A DNA stretch of 64,000 bases from Cordylochernes scorpioides (GCA_030710605.1 CP092879.1:80836935-80900934), one strand, 5' to 3'; shown: positions 48,725 through 60,619, counted from the first letter of the stretch. Made by a program: numbers and translations. Notes: generated by a model from the letters alone, not told the origin.

Positions 48725-49972
48725 TCAGGAGTGTTGAGGCGGAGCTGGTCGGCATTCGCTCGAAGGGGCTGTTGTCTGCGTCAAGGTGTCCATGGATCGA
48801 GACGGCACGGACATGAAGCTTGCAGCAGGGGGGGGGGGGGGGGCTTGCACGGCCCTCTCGCGAAACCAGCACCTATTCTCAGGATGGAAGCGTCCGGCAT
48901 GTCCCCGGTTCAGGCAAATTCGGCAAGGACGTCTTTTAGAACTATAGTCCATAGGGCTTCTACCTGGATGTCCCCATTGCTTTTGTTGTACTTCCATTCT
49001 TGGGGCTGTTTCCCTTTTAATAGATGACTCCTCCATTTCCTTATGTGATTCCCTTCTTATTGAATGTTTCTCCACATTTGCATCTTTATTTGGCAAATTC
49101 TGCAAGCTTTTTGCGTGAATTTCTAGAAATTCCATTAAATCCTTAATTGAAGGCACAACCCTTGGGTTGTTCTGCAATTCCCACTGTTTTCTTGTGGTTT
49201 TATCAAGCTTATCTTGTATGATCTCGACGAAAAACACATCAGATAAACTATCGATTTGGTAACCTAATACCTTCACTGTTCTTACTATCTCGTTGCAACT
49301 ATATAGAAGTTTAAACATTGACTTATGGTTGTCATCGGCTAACTTTGGTAATCTTAATGCATTATCTATTTGGGTGAAAATCAGATCCTTTGGATTATCA
49401 TATCTTGTTAATAAGGTTTGCCAAACCTCAACATAATTATCGGCTGTAATTGGAAATGCGTTGACCAGTCTTAGGGCTTCGCCTCTCAGTTGGCCTTTCA
49501 AATATTGTAACTTTTCAATTTCCGGTATTTGTGAATTAGAACCAATTGCAGAATAAAATAAATCCTTAAATGAAAGCCATGATTCTAATCTACCATCGAA
49601 AGTTGGCAATTCAAGTTTAGGCATTTTAACATGTAAATTTACTTTTTTTTCAGATGTTTCTTGCCCATTATGCCTTAAATCCAATTCACACTTTAATCTT
49701 ATACACTTATCTATGCAATTTTCCACTTCGTCATTCAAATCCTCATCCTCAAGTTTCTGCAAGAAAATATCACTCATTTTCATCAAATCATTATTTGCAT
49801 ACTCTAGTTTGCATTTCGTTGCATTTACATCTACCATAGACACAATGGATTCGATATTTTCTTCAATGCCTTTTATACTTTTTTTTATCCTTTTTAATTT
49901 CTTAATTAAAGTTTCGACTTCCATAATTGCTATTCTTTTATCTATATTTTTTCCCAAATATCTTAGTTGCAA
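48725..49972 (-). CDS. gag-like protein with DUF1759-like core
   Basis: 415 residues from the ATG at 49972 (a second Met at about residue 17 is a possible start). The N-terminus is coiled-coil-like and Lys/Glu-rich. A central segment (KLELPTFDGRLESWLSFKDL, then YLKGQLRGEALRLV) looks like the DUF1759 gag core common in BEL/Pao elements. A Cys/His cluster CRICLNRGHAGRFHPENRC lies near the C-terminus, followed by a Pro run coded by a 14-G/C stretch. It ends ...PPQHS with UGA, after which the same frame stays open into protease. Confidence 0.85.
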   Translation of the reverse strand: MQLRYLGKNIDKRIAIMEVETLIKKLKRIKKSIKGIEENIESIVSMVDVNATKCKLEYANNDLMKMSDIFLQKLEDEDLNDEVENCIDKCIRLKCELDLRHNGQETSEKKVNLHVKMPKLELPTFDGRLESWLSFKDLFYSAIGSNSQIPEIEKLQYLKGQLRGEALRLVNAFPITADNYVEVWQTLLTRYDNPKDLIFTQIDNALRLPKLADDNHKSMFKLLYSCNEIVRTVKVLGYQIDSLSDVFFVEIIQDKLDKTTRKQWELQNNPRVVPSIKDLMEFLEIHAKSLQNLPNKDANVEKHSIRRESHKEMEESSIKRETAPRMEVQQKQWGHPGRSPMDYSSKRRPCRICLNRGHAGRFHPENRCWFRERAVQAPPPPPAASFMSVPSRSMDTLTQTTAPSSECRPAPPQHS

Positions 49973-50045
49973 TATATGGCTTGGAAATCTATTGGAATTC
50001 TTCTCGTACAGGGTTAAAATACATCCTGTCGACTATTAAAAAAGA

Positions 50046-50339
50046 TGTCATAAAAAAGATGTATTTGAGGTACGTTACCAATTCATTCATGCAGTCGTGG
50101 ATTGAAGTGAAATGATAACTTTTATATTCAAAATTGTATTTTTTTTAATGATTATATTTTAAGAACAAAAAGTTTGCATACATATAATTTTATAAATATA
50201 ATCTAAGTATATACAAAAAACATCTTGGGTTGTACTCCTTTTGTTAAGGATTTTAAAGAATTAACTCTGTGTTAATTCTATGATTATTTAAATTATAATT
50301 ATATTAATGAATAATAAAAATCATATTTTTATTATGTCA
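50046..50339 (-). repeat. 5' LTR of young Ty3/gypsy element
   Basis: 294 bp. Near-identity to the 3' LTR indicates recent insertion. Confidence 0.9.
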
Positions 50340-53300
50340 TATATATACATGCTAAAACGTACAACTTCCTTAAGTTTTGTCCATGAGTGTAACTTTCAGA
50401 GTTATTGTCTCAATCCCGATATACATGCTAAAAGGTACAACTTCCTTAAGTTTTGTCCATGAGTGTAACTTTCAGAGTCATTGTCTGAATCCCGATATAC
50501 ATGGTAAAAGGTACAACTTCCTTAAGTTTTGTCCATGAGTGTATCTTTCAGAGTTATTGTCAGAATCCCGATATACATGGTAAAAGATACAACTTCCTTA
50601 AGTTTTGTCTATGAGTGTAACTTTCAGAGTTATTGTCAGAATCCCGATATACATGGTAAAAGGTACAACTTCCTTAAGTTTTGTCTATGAGTGTAACTTT
50701 CAGAGTTATTGTCAGAATCCCGATATACATGGTAAAAGGTACAACTTCCTTAAGTTTTGTCCATGAGTGTAACTTTCAGAGTTATTGTCTGAATCCCGAT
50801 ATACATGGTAAAATGTACAACTTCCTTAATTTTTGTTCATGAGTGTATCTTTCAGAGTTATTGTCTCAATCCCGATATACATGGTAAAAGGTACAACTTC
50901 CTTAAGTTTTGTCCATGAGTGTATCTTTCAGAGTTATTGTCTGATTCCCGATATACATGGTAAAAGGTACAACTTCCTTAAGTTTTGTCCATGAGTGTAA
51001 CTTTCAGAGTTATTGTCTGAATCCCGATATACATGGTAAAATGTACAACTTCCTTAATTTTTGTTCATGAGTGTATCTTTCAGAGTTATTGTCTCAATCC
51101 CGATATACATGGTAAAAGGTACAACTTCCTTAAGTTTTGTCTATGAGTGTAACTTTCAGAGTTATTGTCAGAATCCCGATATACATGGTAAAAGGTACAA
51201 CTTCCTTAAGTTTTGTCCATGAGTGTAACTTTCAGAGTTATTGTCTGAATCCCGATATACATGGTAAAATGTACAACTTCCTTAATTTTTGTTCATGAGT
51301 GTATCTTTCAGAGTTATTGTCTCAATCCCGATATACATGGTAAAAGATACAACTTCCTTAAGTTTTGTCTATGAGTGTAACTTTCAGAGTTATTGTCAGA
51401 ATCCCGATATACATGGTAAAAGATACAACTTCCTTAAGTTTTGTCTATGAGTGTAACTTTCAGAGTTATTGTCAGAATCCCGATATACATGGTAAAAGGT
51501 ACAACTTCCTTAAGTTTTGTCCATGAGTGTAACTTTCAGAGTTATTGTCTGAATCCCGATATACATGGTAAAATGTACAACTTCCTTAATTTTTGTTCAT
51601 GAGTGTATCTTACAGAGTTATTGTCTCAATCCCGATATACATGGTAAAAGGTACAACTTCCTTAAGTTTTGTCCATGAGTGTATCTTTCAGAGTTATTGT
51701 CTGATTCCCGATATACATGGTAAAAGGTACAACTTCCTTAAGTTTTGTCTTTGAGTGTAACTTTCAGAGTTATTGTCTGAATCCCGATATACATGCTAAA
51801 AGGTACAACTTCCTTAAGTTTGTCCATGAGTGTATCTTTCAGAGTTATTGTCTTAATCCCGATATACATGGTAAAAGTTACAACTTCCTTAAGTTTTGTC
51901 CATGAGTGTATCATCAGAGTTATTGTCAGAATCCCGATATACATGGTAAAAGGTACAACTTCCTTAAGTTTTGTCTATGAGTGTTACTTTCAGAGTTATT
52001 GTCTGAATCCCGATATACATGGTAAAAGGTACAACTTCCTTAAGTTTGTCCATGAGTGTATCTTTCAGGGTTATTGTCTGAATCCCGATATACATGGTAA
52101 AAGGTACAACTTCCTTAAGTTTTGTCCATGAGTGTAACTTTCAGAGTTATTGTCAGAATCCCGATATACATGGTAAAAGGTACAACTTCCTTAAGTTTGT
52201 CCATGAGTGTATCTTTCAGAGTTATTGTCTGAATCCCGATATACATGGTAAAAGGTACAACTTCCTTAAGTTTTGTCCATGAGTGTATCTTTCAGAGTTA
52301 TTGTCAGAATCCCGATATACATGGTAAAAGGTACAACTTCCTTAAGTTTTGTCCATGAGTGTAACTTTCAGAGTTATTGTCAGAATCCCGATATACATGG
52401 TAAAAGGTACAACTTCCTTAAGTTTGTCCATGAGTGTATCTTTCAGAGTTATTGTCTGAATCCCGATATACATGGTAAAAGGTACAACTTCCTTAAGTTT
52501 TGTCCATGAGTGTAACTTTCAGAGTTATTGTCAGAATCCCGATATACATGGTAAAAGGTACAACTTCCTTAAGTTTTGTCCATGAGTGTAACTTTCAGAG
52601 TTATTGTCAGAATCCCGATATACATGGCAAAAGGTACAACTTCCTTAAGTTTTGTCCATGAGTGTAACTTTCAGAGTTATTGTCTGAATCCCGATATACA
52701 TGGTAAAAGGTACAACTTCCTTAAGTTTGTCTATGAGTGTATCTTTCAGAGTTATTGTCTGAATCCCGATATACATGGTAAAAGGTACAACTTCCTTAAG
52801 TTTTGTCCATGAGTGTAACTTTCAGAGTTATTGTCAGAATCCCGATATACATGGTAAAAGGTACAACTTCCTTAAGTTTGTCCATGAGTGTATCTTTCAG
52901 AGTTATTGTCTGAATCCCGATATACATGGTAAAAGGTATAACTTCCATAAGTTTTGTCTATGAGTGTAACTTTCAGAGTTATTGTCTGAATCCCGATATA
53001 CATGGTAAATGGTACAACTTCCTTAAGTTTTGTCCATGAGTGTAACTTTCAGAGTTATTGTCTGAATCCTGATATACATGGTAAAAGGTACAACTACCTT
53101 AAGTTTTGTCCATGAGTGTATCTTTCATAGTTATTGTCTCAATCCCGATATACATGGTAAAAGGTACAAATTCCTCAAGTTTTGTCCATGAGTGTATCTT
53201 TCAGAGTTATTGTCAGAATCCCGATATACATGGTAAAGGTACAACTTCCTTATGTTTTGTCTATGAGTGTAACTTTCAGAGTTATTGTCTGAATCCCGAT

Positions 53301-53493
53301 ATACATGGTAAAAGGTACAACTTCCTTAAGTTTTGTTTATGAGTGTAACTTTCAGAGTTATTGTCTGAATCCCGATATACATGGTAAAAGGTACAACTTC
53401 CTTAAGTTTAGTCTATGAGTGTAACTTTCAGAGTTATTGTCTGAATCACGATATACATGGTAAAAGGTACAACTTCCTTAAGTTTTGTTTACG
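50340..53493. repeat. 76-bp satellite array, right part
   Basis: About 41 monomers of the same satellite. The marker variant AAAATGTACAACTTCC + TTAATTTTTGTTCATG recurs at about 50808, 51033, 51264 and 51566, i.e. every 3-4 monomers, showing higher-order structure. Confidence 0.95.
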
Positions 53494-53999
53494 AGAGTCT
53501 CCATACCATTCTATTAGATTATCAAAACATTTCCTTTTTTCCTTCGTCTATTTTTTACTTCAAGGCTTATTCTTCCAACATGGTCATATTTATATTTGCA
53601 TAGTGTAAAATACCATTTTGCCTGTTGGCTCTATAATGGAGTTAGAAAACGATTTATACTTTTCTACCTTTTTATACTTTATTCCAGCGTTTCAGCGACC
53701 AGATGCCTCACTTTTCAAGGAAATCAACTTTTGTATGCACCTCTGCAGACCTTATGTAATTATATGTACATAGGTTCCCTAAACACTCCTAAACTGAATT
53801 CCTTATTAAAAAATGCAGGAAATATAAGAAATCCAATACAACAGTAGACCGGACTTAAGATTAATTCGGAGAAACAGCTAAGTATATAAAAACGTGGGTT
53901 CAAATGATTTTAAAATGGTTCTAATAGTTTGATTAGTGAGCTAAGCTAACAGTCTTAAAATTACCTCAACTATTAATCCTAGCAACCATATTCTTATGT
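53494..53999. other. Repeat-derived gene-free stretch
   Basis: 53725-53870 matches 28545-28680 (CACCTCTGCAGACC, CCAATACAACAGTAGA). No gene is seen. Confidence 0.45.
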
Positions 54000-54630
54000 T
54001 CAGCAATGGCCACAGCCTTGCAGAAAATTGGCATGAACCCAGAACAGCAGCTTTATACACCCAAGATAGAGATCTTTACGACTGCTGTGATAGAGATGTA
54101 CGGAGACATCTGAGGCTCTTCATTGGACACGACAACTACAACAGAAAATTGACATGGAACCAGAACAGCAGCTTTACACACCCAAGATAGAGAACATTGC
54201 GACTGATGTGATAGAGATGTACGTAGACATCTGAGGCTCTTCACTGGACACAACGACAACAACAGAAAATTGACATGGACCTAAAAACAGCAGCTTTACA
54301 CACCCAAGATAGAGAACATTACGACTGCTGTGATAGAGATGTACGTGGAGACATCTGAGGCTCTTCATTGGACACAACGACAACAACAGAAAATTGACAT
54401 GGACCTAAAAACAGCAGCTTTACACACCCAAGATAGAGAACATTACGACTACTGTGATAGAGATGTATGGGGAGACATCTGAGGCTCTTCATTGGACACG
54501 ACGACAACAACAGAAAATTGACATGGACCCTGAACAGCAGCTTTACATACCCAAGATAGAGAACATTACGACTGCTGTGATAGAGATGTACGTGGAGACA
54601 TCTGAGGCTTTTCATTGATCACAACGACAA
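54000..54630. repeat. ~121-bp tandem repeat, 5 units
   Basis: Units contain CAGAAAATTGACATGGACC, CAGCAGCTTTACACACCC and GACATCTGAGGCTCTTCA. Open frames on the minus strand follow the period and are not genes. Confidence 0.9.
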
Positions 54631-54639
54631 CAAGTCTTG

Positions 54640-55246
54640 AGGTATGCAAATTTACAAAGATTTAAATGCCTTTTTACATATAACACAAAGTTGTAGGAGG
54701 ATGGTATTCATAAAAAAAACACATCTTCCTTTCTAAATGCATTTAAAAAATGATTTTTTTTGTTATCATTCCAGGGTACAAAACGTAATGCTGGAGATGA
54801 ATAATATGTCACAACACCATTTTTGGTAAATTCAGACAACCTTTATACCTTCGGGCTATGGACCTCTTGTAGGATGCAATGAAAACGAAGCCACCCAGTA
54901 CTGAGCCGAAACTCAGATATACATGTTGGAATTTGTCTGAACTTGCCAAAAATAATGGAACATTTTTTTTTATAACCTCCATTACACTTTGTACTGGAAT
55001 GACAAACAAAAGGCATTGTTTTAATGCATTTGTAAAGGGAGAGGTGCCTCTTTTGGTATTCGTTTACAAATACGATATATATATATTTTTTAATAATCAT
55101 TTTATCCATATAGGCCATGATTATCGTGTAACTGTCTACGAATGTCTTTACCCTAGAAGCAGTTCGACTTTTTAACTTTTACAATGTGCCAGAGATCTCT
55201 CGATTTTTTTTGCATTCACTTTTGGGCTTGAACGCATGGAATATAT
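54640..55246. other. Gene-free stretch with degraded ribozyme-family tail
   Basis: 54795-54880 resembles, on the minus strand, the tail of the hammerhead-SINE unit (AGCCCGAAGG, GGTGTTGTGAC). 55115-55200 resembles the SINE body at 17600-17720. No gene is seen. Confidence 0.45.
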
Positions 55247-55379
55247 TGTGGCGAAGAAATAATTTATTATTTAATCTAATTATTCAATGAAAATATTTGG
55301 AAACATATTTAAAATTCACATTTTCTAAATCATCATTTAGTTGCCTAGCTTGCTTGCTCGATATTCTCTAGCTGTATAT

Positions 55380-58004
55380 TCTTCAAAGGGCTCTACAGAG
55401 CATGTCACAACAGGCTGAGAGCCGAGATAAGACGATCCAAACACCTATCATGGATAAACCTCTGTCAAGAAGTATCCTCAGCCGCTTGGAGCTCTGTCCA
55501 CAAATATATTTCCAAAGGACGAAGCACCCAAAGAGGACCTCCACTGCTCAAAAAATCTGACGGAACCCCCTATACACCAGAGGAAACCTGTGAAAAAATC
55601 TTGCAGCACTTTTGTCTGCCTGACACACCAATATCTCAGCCTCGGCCCTTAATACAGTTTTCTGGCCTCATTGAGCCAGACTTCACCGACGCTGAAGTAC
55701 TTCGGGCCATCAAATGCTGTGGACTAAAGAAATCTCCAGACCCTGATCGACTTGGAGCAAAGTGCCTTCAATTAGGAGGTCCTCCCCTACATAAACTACT
55801 TGCAGGACTTTTTACCAAGTGTTTAAGATTAGGCCATTTCCATCACCCTGGAAAATCGGCCTTTTAGTCCTCATACCCAAACCGGACAGCACAGCAGAAA
55901 ACCCACTGGAAAGATTCCGCCCAATTGCTCTCCTCAACACCCTAGCCAAGGTATTTGAGCGTTGCATTTTGGCTCGACTACAATGGCTAGCAGACCGGCA
56001 CAATTGGTTTTCACCCCTCCAATTTGGATTTGTTCCTTGCCGTTCGGCCGAAAACGCCCTAGCTGCAATAAACCAATTCATAGACAGGGACATGGAAGAG
56101 GGGGAGAAAACACTAGTTATCAGCCTAGACATTAGAAGAGCCTTCGACCCCGTACATAGGTATTCTATCATTGAAGCCCTACGAGAGGTTAGCTGCCCTG
56201 AGGAATTACTACAACTAATTACCAGCTATTTAATAAATAGAAAAATGGCCTATAGCGTATGGGGACACACTGCTTACATTCTGTCACTCTGTGGAGTCCC
56301 ACAAGGAGCGGCTTTAAGTCCCTTCCTCTTCAATATGAATGCAAGAAAAGCATTTACTTTGCAAAAACCTAGAAAGAGCGAATTAGTGGGCTTCGCAGAT
56401 GATTTCACACTAATGGTGCAGGTGGCCCCAAAGCTTCCTAAATGTCAAATAAACAATTTTCTTGAAAATTTCTCACAATGGTGCAGAAGGCATGGAATGT
56501 TGGTAAATCCCCACAAGACTCAAGCATGCATGTTTTACAGAAACAAACCAAGATGGCCAAACAAGGACAGCATCCGACTTCTTGACCAGCCCATTGCAAT
56601 CAACAAAACAATTAAAATCCTTGGTATTACCTTTGATTCAAAGAGACAATTTATTAAACATCTCAATAACAGTTTACTCAAATACCGATGGATACTCCCA
56701 AGGCTCACTAGCACCATAAAAGGGCAATTTGGTTCAACCTTCAGTTCCGGACACAAAATTTACAAGAGAGTCGTTCTCCCAGCGCTACTATATGGCTCTG
56801 GTGTCTGGGGAAAGCGTGCATATGACACAAATGGGGCTCGCAAGCTATGCAGTCTCCACTACAAATATGCGAAAGCAATAATAAGAGGTGGTCCATGCAC
56901 ACCGACAATACCAGCTATTTCATTAACGGGTTGTCCCCCACTCGATATCTCTATAAAGGCTCACATAGAATATTTAAAAACTGAAAACGGGCCACTACGA
57001 ATCACGCCCAAGTCCTTCCTTTTTACCCTATCCCCCATTACGGAAGATAATCTATTTTACCAAATCACTACAACTAAATGTCACCACCATTTACACAGAC
57101 GGATCCCAATCATCAGAAGGAGTTGGGGCTGGAGTCATTCTACCACCTCCTCTACAAACCATACAACTTAAACTCCACCAGGAGTGCTCAGCGTTCCAAG
57201 CTGAACTGCTTGCCATTCTTTACGCAACAAAAATCACCATGAATTTTCCGAAAGAACACTTTATCATTGCCTCAGACTGCCAATCAGCTCTATCAGCCAT
57301 ATGTAGGTCTGGGCCCCCAAGAACACAACTAATTGCGGAAATAATCTACAACCTGCATTTTTCACCAAATGTGCAACTCTGCTGGATCAAAGGCCACAGC
57401 GGTATTCCAGGAAATGAACTGGCGGATCAGGCGGCAAAGGCTGCAGCACATTCTAATCTGCCACTATCCTTTATCACCCTCCCAAAGAGCGTCGCGCGCG
57501 GTAAAAAAGAACAGATAGCCCTCAAAATGTGGACAGACCTCTACATCCAAGATTACTCCACCAGAAATCTACGAAGATTTGCTGCTACCCCGAAACTACT
57601 CCTCCAAATGCTTCGAAACATCAAGCATGGATCTACCTCCACATCAATCTTGACCGGCCATGGTTACATTTAGGCAGACCTTGCAACGGTATCGAAAGAA
57701 GACCCAACTTGCCCCCACTGCCAAGATGAAGACCAAACCGTAGACCACCTCCTCTTCACTTTTTTTGCCCAACCTTCCAATGCCAAAGATTCCAGACAGC
57801 CACTCTCCTAGGTATCACCAACATCCAGTCCAGCATCCCTAGAAAATCTCCCAAGAAAGAAATCTGCCTGGCAACACCTCATTAATTGGATTTCCACTGG
57901 CATTGTATATAAATCCAAGAAGACTTAGGTCAGAAGGACATCCCGGGTAGTTGGCGACTTCTGTACGCTCCAGGAAGCTGGGTTACTTAAACAAATAATA
58001 ATAA
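55380..58004 (+). mobile_element. LINE (R1/I-like group with RNase H), 5'-truncated
   Basis: Perfect 13-bp target duplication TCTAGCTGTATAT at 55367-55379 and 58005-58017. Ends with an (AAT)n tail (57993-58004). The endonuclease part is missing. Confidence 0.92.
55430..57780 (+). pseudogene. LINE ORF2 remnant: RT, RNase H, Cys motif
   Basis: RT begins in one frame (55601 onward, PDRLGAKCLQLGGPP), shifts near 55835, then is open 55819-57171 with LERFRPIALLNTLAKVFE, LDIRRAFDPVHR, GVPQGAALSPFLFN and the catalytic GFADDFTLM. A second shift near 57080 leads into RNase H (IYTDGSQSSEGVGAGV, ECSAFQAELLAI, IASDCQSALS, GNELADQAAKAA). A TAG at 57671 follows, then a degraded CPHCQDEDQTVDHLLF motif. At least three lesions; inactive. 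Confidence 0.9.
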
Positions 58005-58119
58005 TCTAGCTGTATATAGTGGGGGTTGATTTGTTAATAATTGTCGACTAGTCGACGTGACGTCATCAATAAATACTTTCACATCTTCAGATATACAAAG
58101 ACTTGATTTCTACGCTACA

Positions 58120-58737
58120 ATATTTCTTTCCTGATTTCTCTCCCTATTTGAAGCTGCTAGCATAAACGTGTTTTAATGCTTGTGTGATGCTTGCTTCGCA
58201 AAAGTTCCATTATAATTGCTAATGGCATTTTCTATATTAGCTTAATTTTATCATTCTTATATTTAGAGGCTGTCTGAAAGAGACACATTTGTGTGTGCCT
58301 TCATCAATATAGAGTTCTCTGAATATTATTTCTGTCTTCTTACATTTATTTTACATCTTGAAGAAGGCGGATGATATTCACCGAAAAGCGTGAAAAAAAT
58401 CCTTCTAGCCGAGGTGTTATTGTTACTGCAGTAACTTGTTACAGTTTCTTTGTGCACATAGTGTTTCTCACTTGTGCATTGTCAAATAGAAACTTTTTGT
58501 TTAAAAAAAGGTACAAAAAGATTGCCAAGTCAACCATCCAAAAACAGATAGCCACTCAATTTGCAATGCAATTGATAATCAAAGCATCTTGGGCAAAAAA
58601 ATCTAAATATAATTTATCACCGAGTGGTTTCACCACGTGGACCTACCGCCCAGCCGGGTGATAGTCTGCGCTATTTCAAGGCCAATCTATCTATCTGGAT
58701 GATAGCATCTTTGGCTTGATGGATGGATGACATCTCA
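58120..58737. other. Gene-free stretch
   Basis: 58361-58400 (TTGAAGAAGGCGGATG, CACCGAAAAGCG) has a loose ribozyme-family look but no pairing I trust. No gene is seen. Confidence 0.4.
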
Positions 58738-59412
58738 GACCTGGGTCACCTTGTCCGGACAGCTTGAGACTGGCTCCAACCTGGGTCACCTTGTCCGGAC
58801 AGCTTGAGACTGGCTCCAACCTGGGTCACCTTGTCCGGACAGCCTGAGACTGTCTCCAACCTGGGTCACCTTGTCCGTACAACCTGAGACTGGCTCCAAC
58901 CTGGGTCACCTTGTCCGGACATCCTGAGACTGGCTCCAACCTGGGTAACCTTGTCCGGACAGCTTGAGACTGGCTCCATCCTGGGTCACCTTGTCCGGAC
59001 AGCCTGAGACTGGCTCCAGCCTGGGTAACCTTGTCCGGACAGCTTGAGACTGGCTCCAACCTGGGTCACCTTGTCCGGACAGTCTGAGACTGGCTTCAAC
59101 CTGGGTCACCTTGTCCGGACACCCTGAGACTGGCTCCAACCTGGGTCACCTTGTCCGGACAGCCTGAGTCTCTCTCCAACCAGGGTCACCTTGTCCGGAC
59201 AGTCTGAGACTGTCTCCAACCTGGGTCACCTTGTCCGGACAGTCTGAGACTGTCTCCAACCTGGGTCACCTTGTCCGGACAGCCTGAGACTGTCTCCAAC
59301 CTGGGTCACCTTGTCCGGACAGTCTGAGACTGTCTCCAACCTGGGTCACCTTGTCCGGACAGTCTGAGACTGGCTCCAACCTGGGTCACCTTGTCCGGAC
59401 AGCCTGAGTCTG
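58738..59412. repeat. 40-bp tandem repeat, ~17 units
   Basis: Unit: CTTGTCCGGACAGCTTGAGA + CTGGCTCCAACCTGGGTCAC with few substitutions. GC-rich against an AT-rich background, with an internal TCCGGA palindrome. Contiguous repeats without spacers, so not a CRISPR. Confidence 0.95.
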
Positions 59413-59984
59413 TTTAAAGCCAGATTGATATTCATACAAAATAAAACCAACTCAAATGCAAAACGTAAAGATTAACTGCTTGATAAGGATAATGGTTTGT
59501 CATTTTGAGATTATGTTTTTCTTCAATATTTCCCCCAATCTGAACAACGTTTAGTTCGCGAAAAACTAGATTGAATACCAAACAAAACTAATTACAGCAC
59601 CGATGCAAAATGCAATGATCTGTTCGGGAGAATTCATCAGATTTTACATTCTGTCAGTTCTTCTGCAAGTCAGACAACATTATTTATCTGTTAGCCAAAC
59701 ATCATTTCTGCCCCACAACATGTACACACCACCGTGACACTATGCCAGGGTTACTATTCCATTTACAAGCGTCTGCGAAATAGTTTCGGCACAAAGAAAC
59801 CAAGAAATACACGGGTAAACGCGTAAAGAAAAACGCGTAAAACAAAATAAACCAATATTATAATGAAAAATACGTATTTATAATATATATATATATTGAT
59901 TTTAATTATTATTTAAAACAAAATAAAAATAAATAATGAAACAGATTTGGAAGGAATTCATTTAAACGAGTTTATGGACCCTAT
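59413..59984. other. Gene-free stretch
   Basis: No ORF, repeat or RNA gene could be supported. Confidence 0.4.
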
Positions 59985-60223
59985 ATCAGCTCGACGGTGG
60001 CGCTCGAGTGGCTGAAGCCGGAACTATCAATTTCGTTATTTTTTATTATTATAATTCTGCCTCCCGTTTAAAGTAAGATAACTTTTGTATGTGATTTTGG
60101 TAATTATAAATAAATAAATAATAATAAATTGATTATTCTCAAATTTCTTTATAAACGGGACGTAAATAATATAAAGCTAATTTTAGTTCCCAATTCTGCC
60201 ACTTGAGCGCCACCGTCGAGCTG
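59985..60223. mobile_element. MITE with GC-rich inverted ends
   Basis: TATCAGCTCGACGGTGGCGC at left, GCGCCACCGTCGAGCTGATA at right, AT-rich interior, about 239 bp. Confidence 0.8.
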
Positions 60224-60339
60224 ATAATTCTATATACAGTTACGAGCGTCATCAATTCTTTTTCATCTCTGTCACCGTTTGCTTTTTGTTTTTTTTTTTG
60301 GAATGGCGCTCTCCTATTGGTTGGCTACGATCACGCCAC

Positions 60340-60410
60340 CTTTGACCCCCCCCCCCTCCCCATCATGCCCCCCCCCCCCCCCCCCCCCCACTCGCTTTGT
60401 TGTTTTTGTA
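60340..60410. repeat. C-rich tract with 22-C run
   Basis: Poly-C (60368-60389) plus shorter C runs, flanked by CACGCC and TTTGTTGTTTTTGT as at 24348-24440. Confidence 0.6.
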
Positions 60411-60436
60411 ACTATTGTGTTGGAGCGGGTCGCTCC

Positions 60437-60584
60437 TTAAATAAATGCATATATTAGTTAATAACTAAATGGAATCCTCTCTTTCTTTTACCCAGTAAGA
60501 GACGCCTACGGAAGCCAACAGTACATAGACAGATAAAGCACATAGGCTATAGTTATTAACTAATATATGCATTTATTTAAGGCG
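60437..60584. repeat. Inverted repeat, ~30-bp arms
   Basis: AAATAAATGCATATATTAGT at left and its inverse at right, around GC-richer sequence. Confidence 0.75.
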
Positions 60585-60619
60585 CCAATTCATAATTGTA
60601 ACAAATAGTATTTGAATAA

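Larger units (their letters stand above)
44594..50339 (-). mobile_element. Young Ty3/gypsy LTR retrotransposon inside the satellite
   Basis: 5,746 bp. LTRs 44594-44889 and 50046-50339 start TGACAT and end ATGACA on the element strand and appear identical except a T-run length. Satellite continues on both sides, with the AT-rich target GATATATA. A polypurine tract GGAGGGAAGAAA adjoins the 3' LTR. No standard tRNA primer site (TGG...) was recognised after the 5' LTR. About 700 bp between pol and 3' LTR is non-coding; no envelope gene is seen. Confidence 0.95.
55247..58119 (+). mobile_element. Solo LTR split by a LINE
   Basis: Outer ends TGTGGCGAAGAA (55247) and TTCTACGCTACA (58119) are imperfect inverted repeats with TG...CA, flanked by ATAT on both sides. 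Removing the LINE leaves about 235 bp with a TCAATAAA poly(A)-type motif near 58066. Orientation and internal domain unknown. Confidence 0.55.

Noticed and set aside
58738-59412. CRISPR-like array
   Set aside because: Repeats are contiguous with no spacers, and the genome is eukaryotic.
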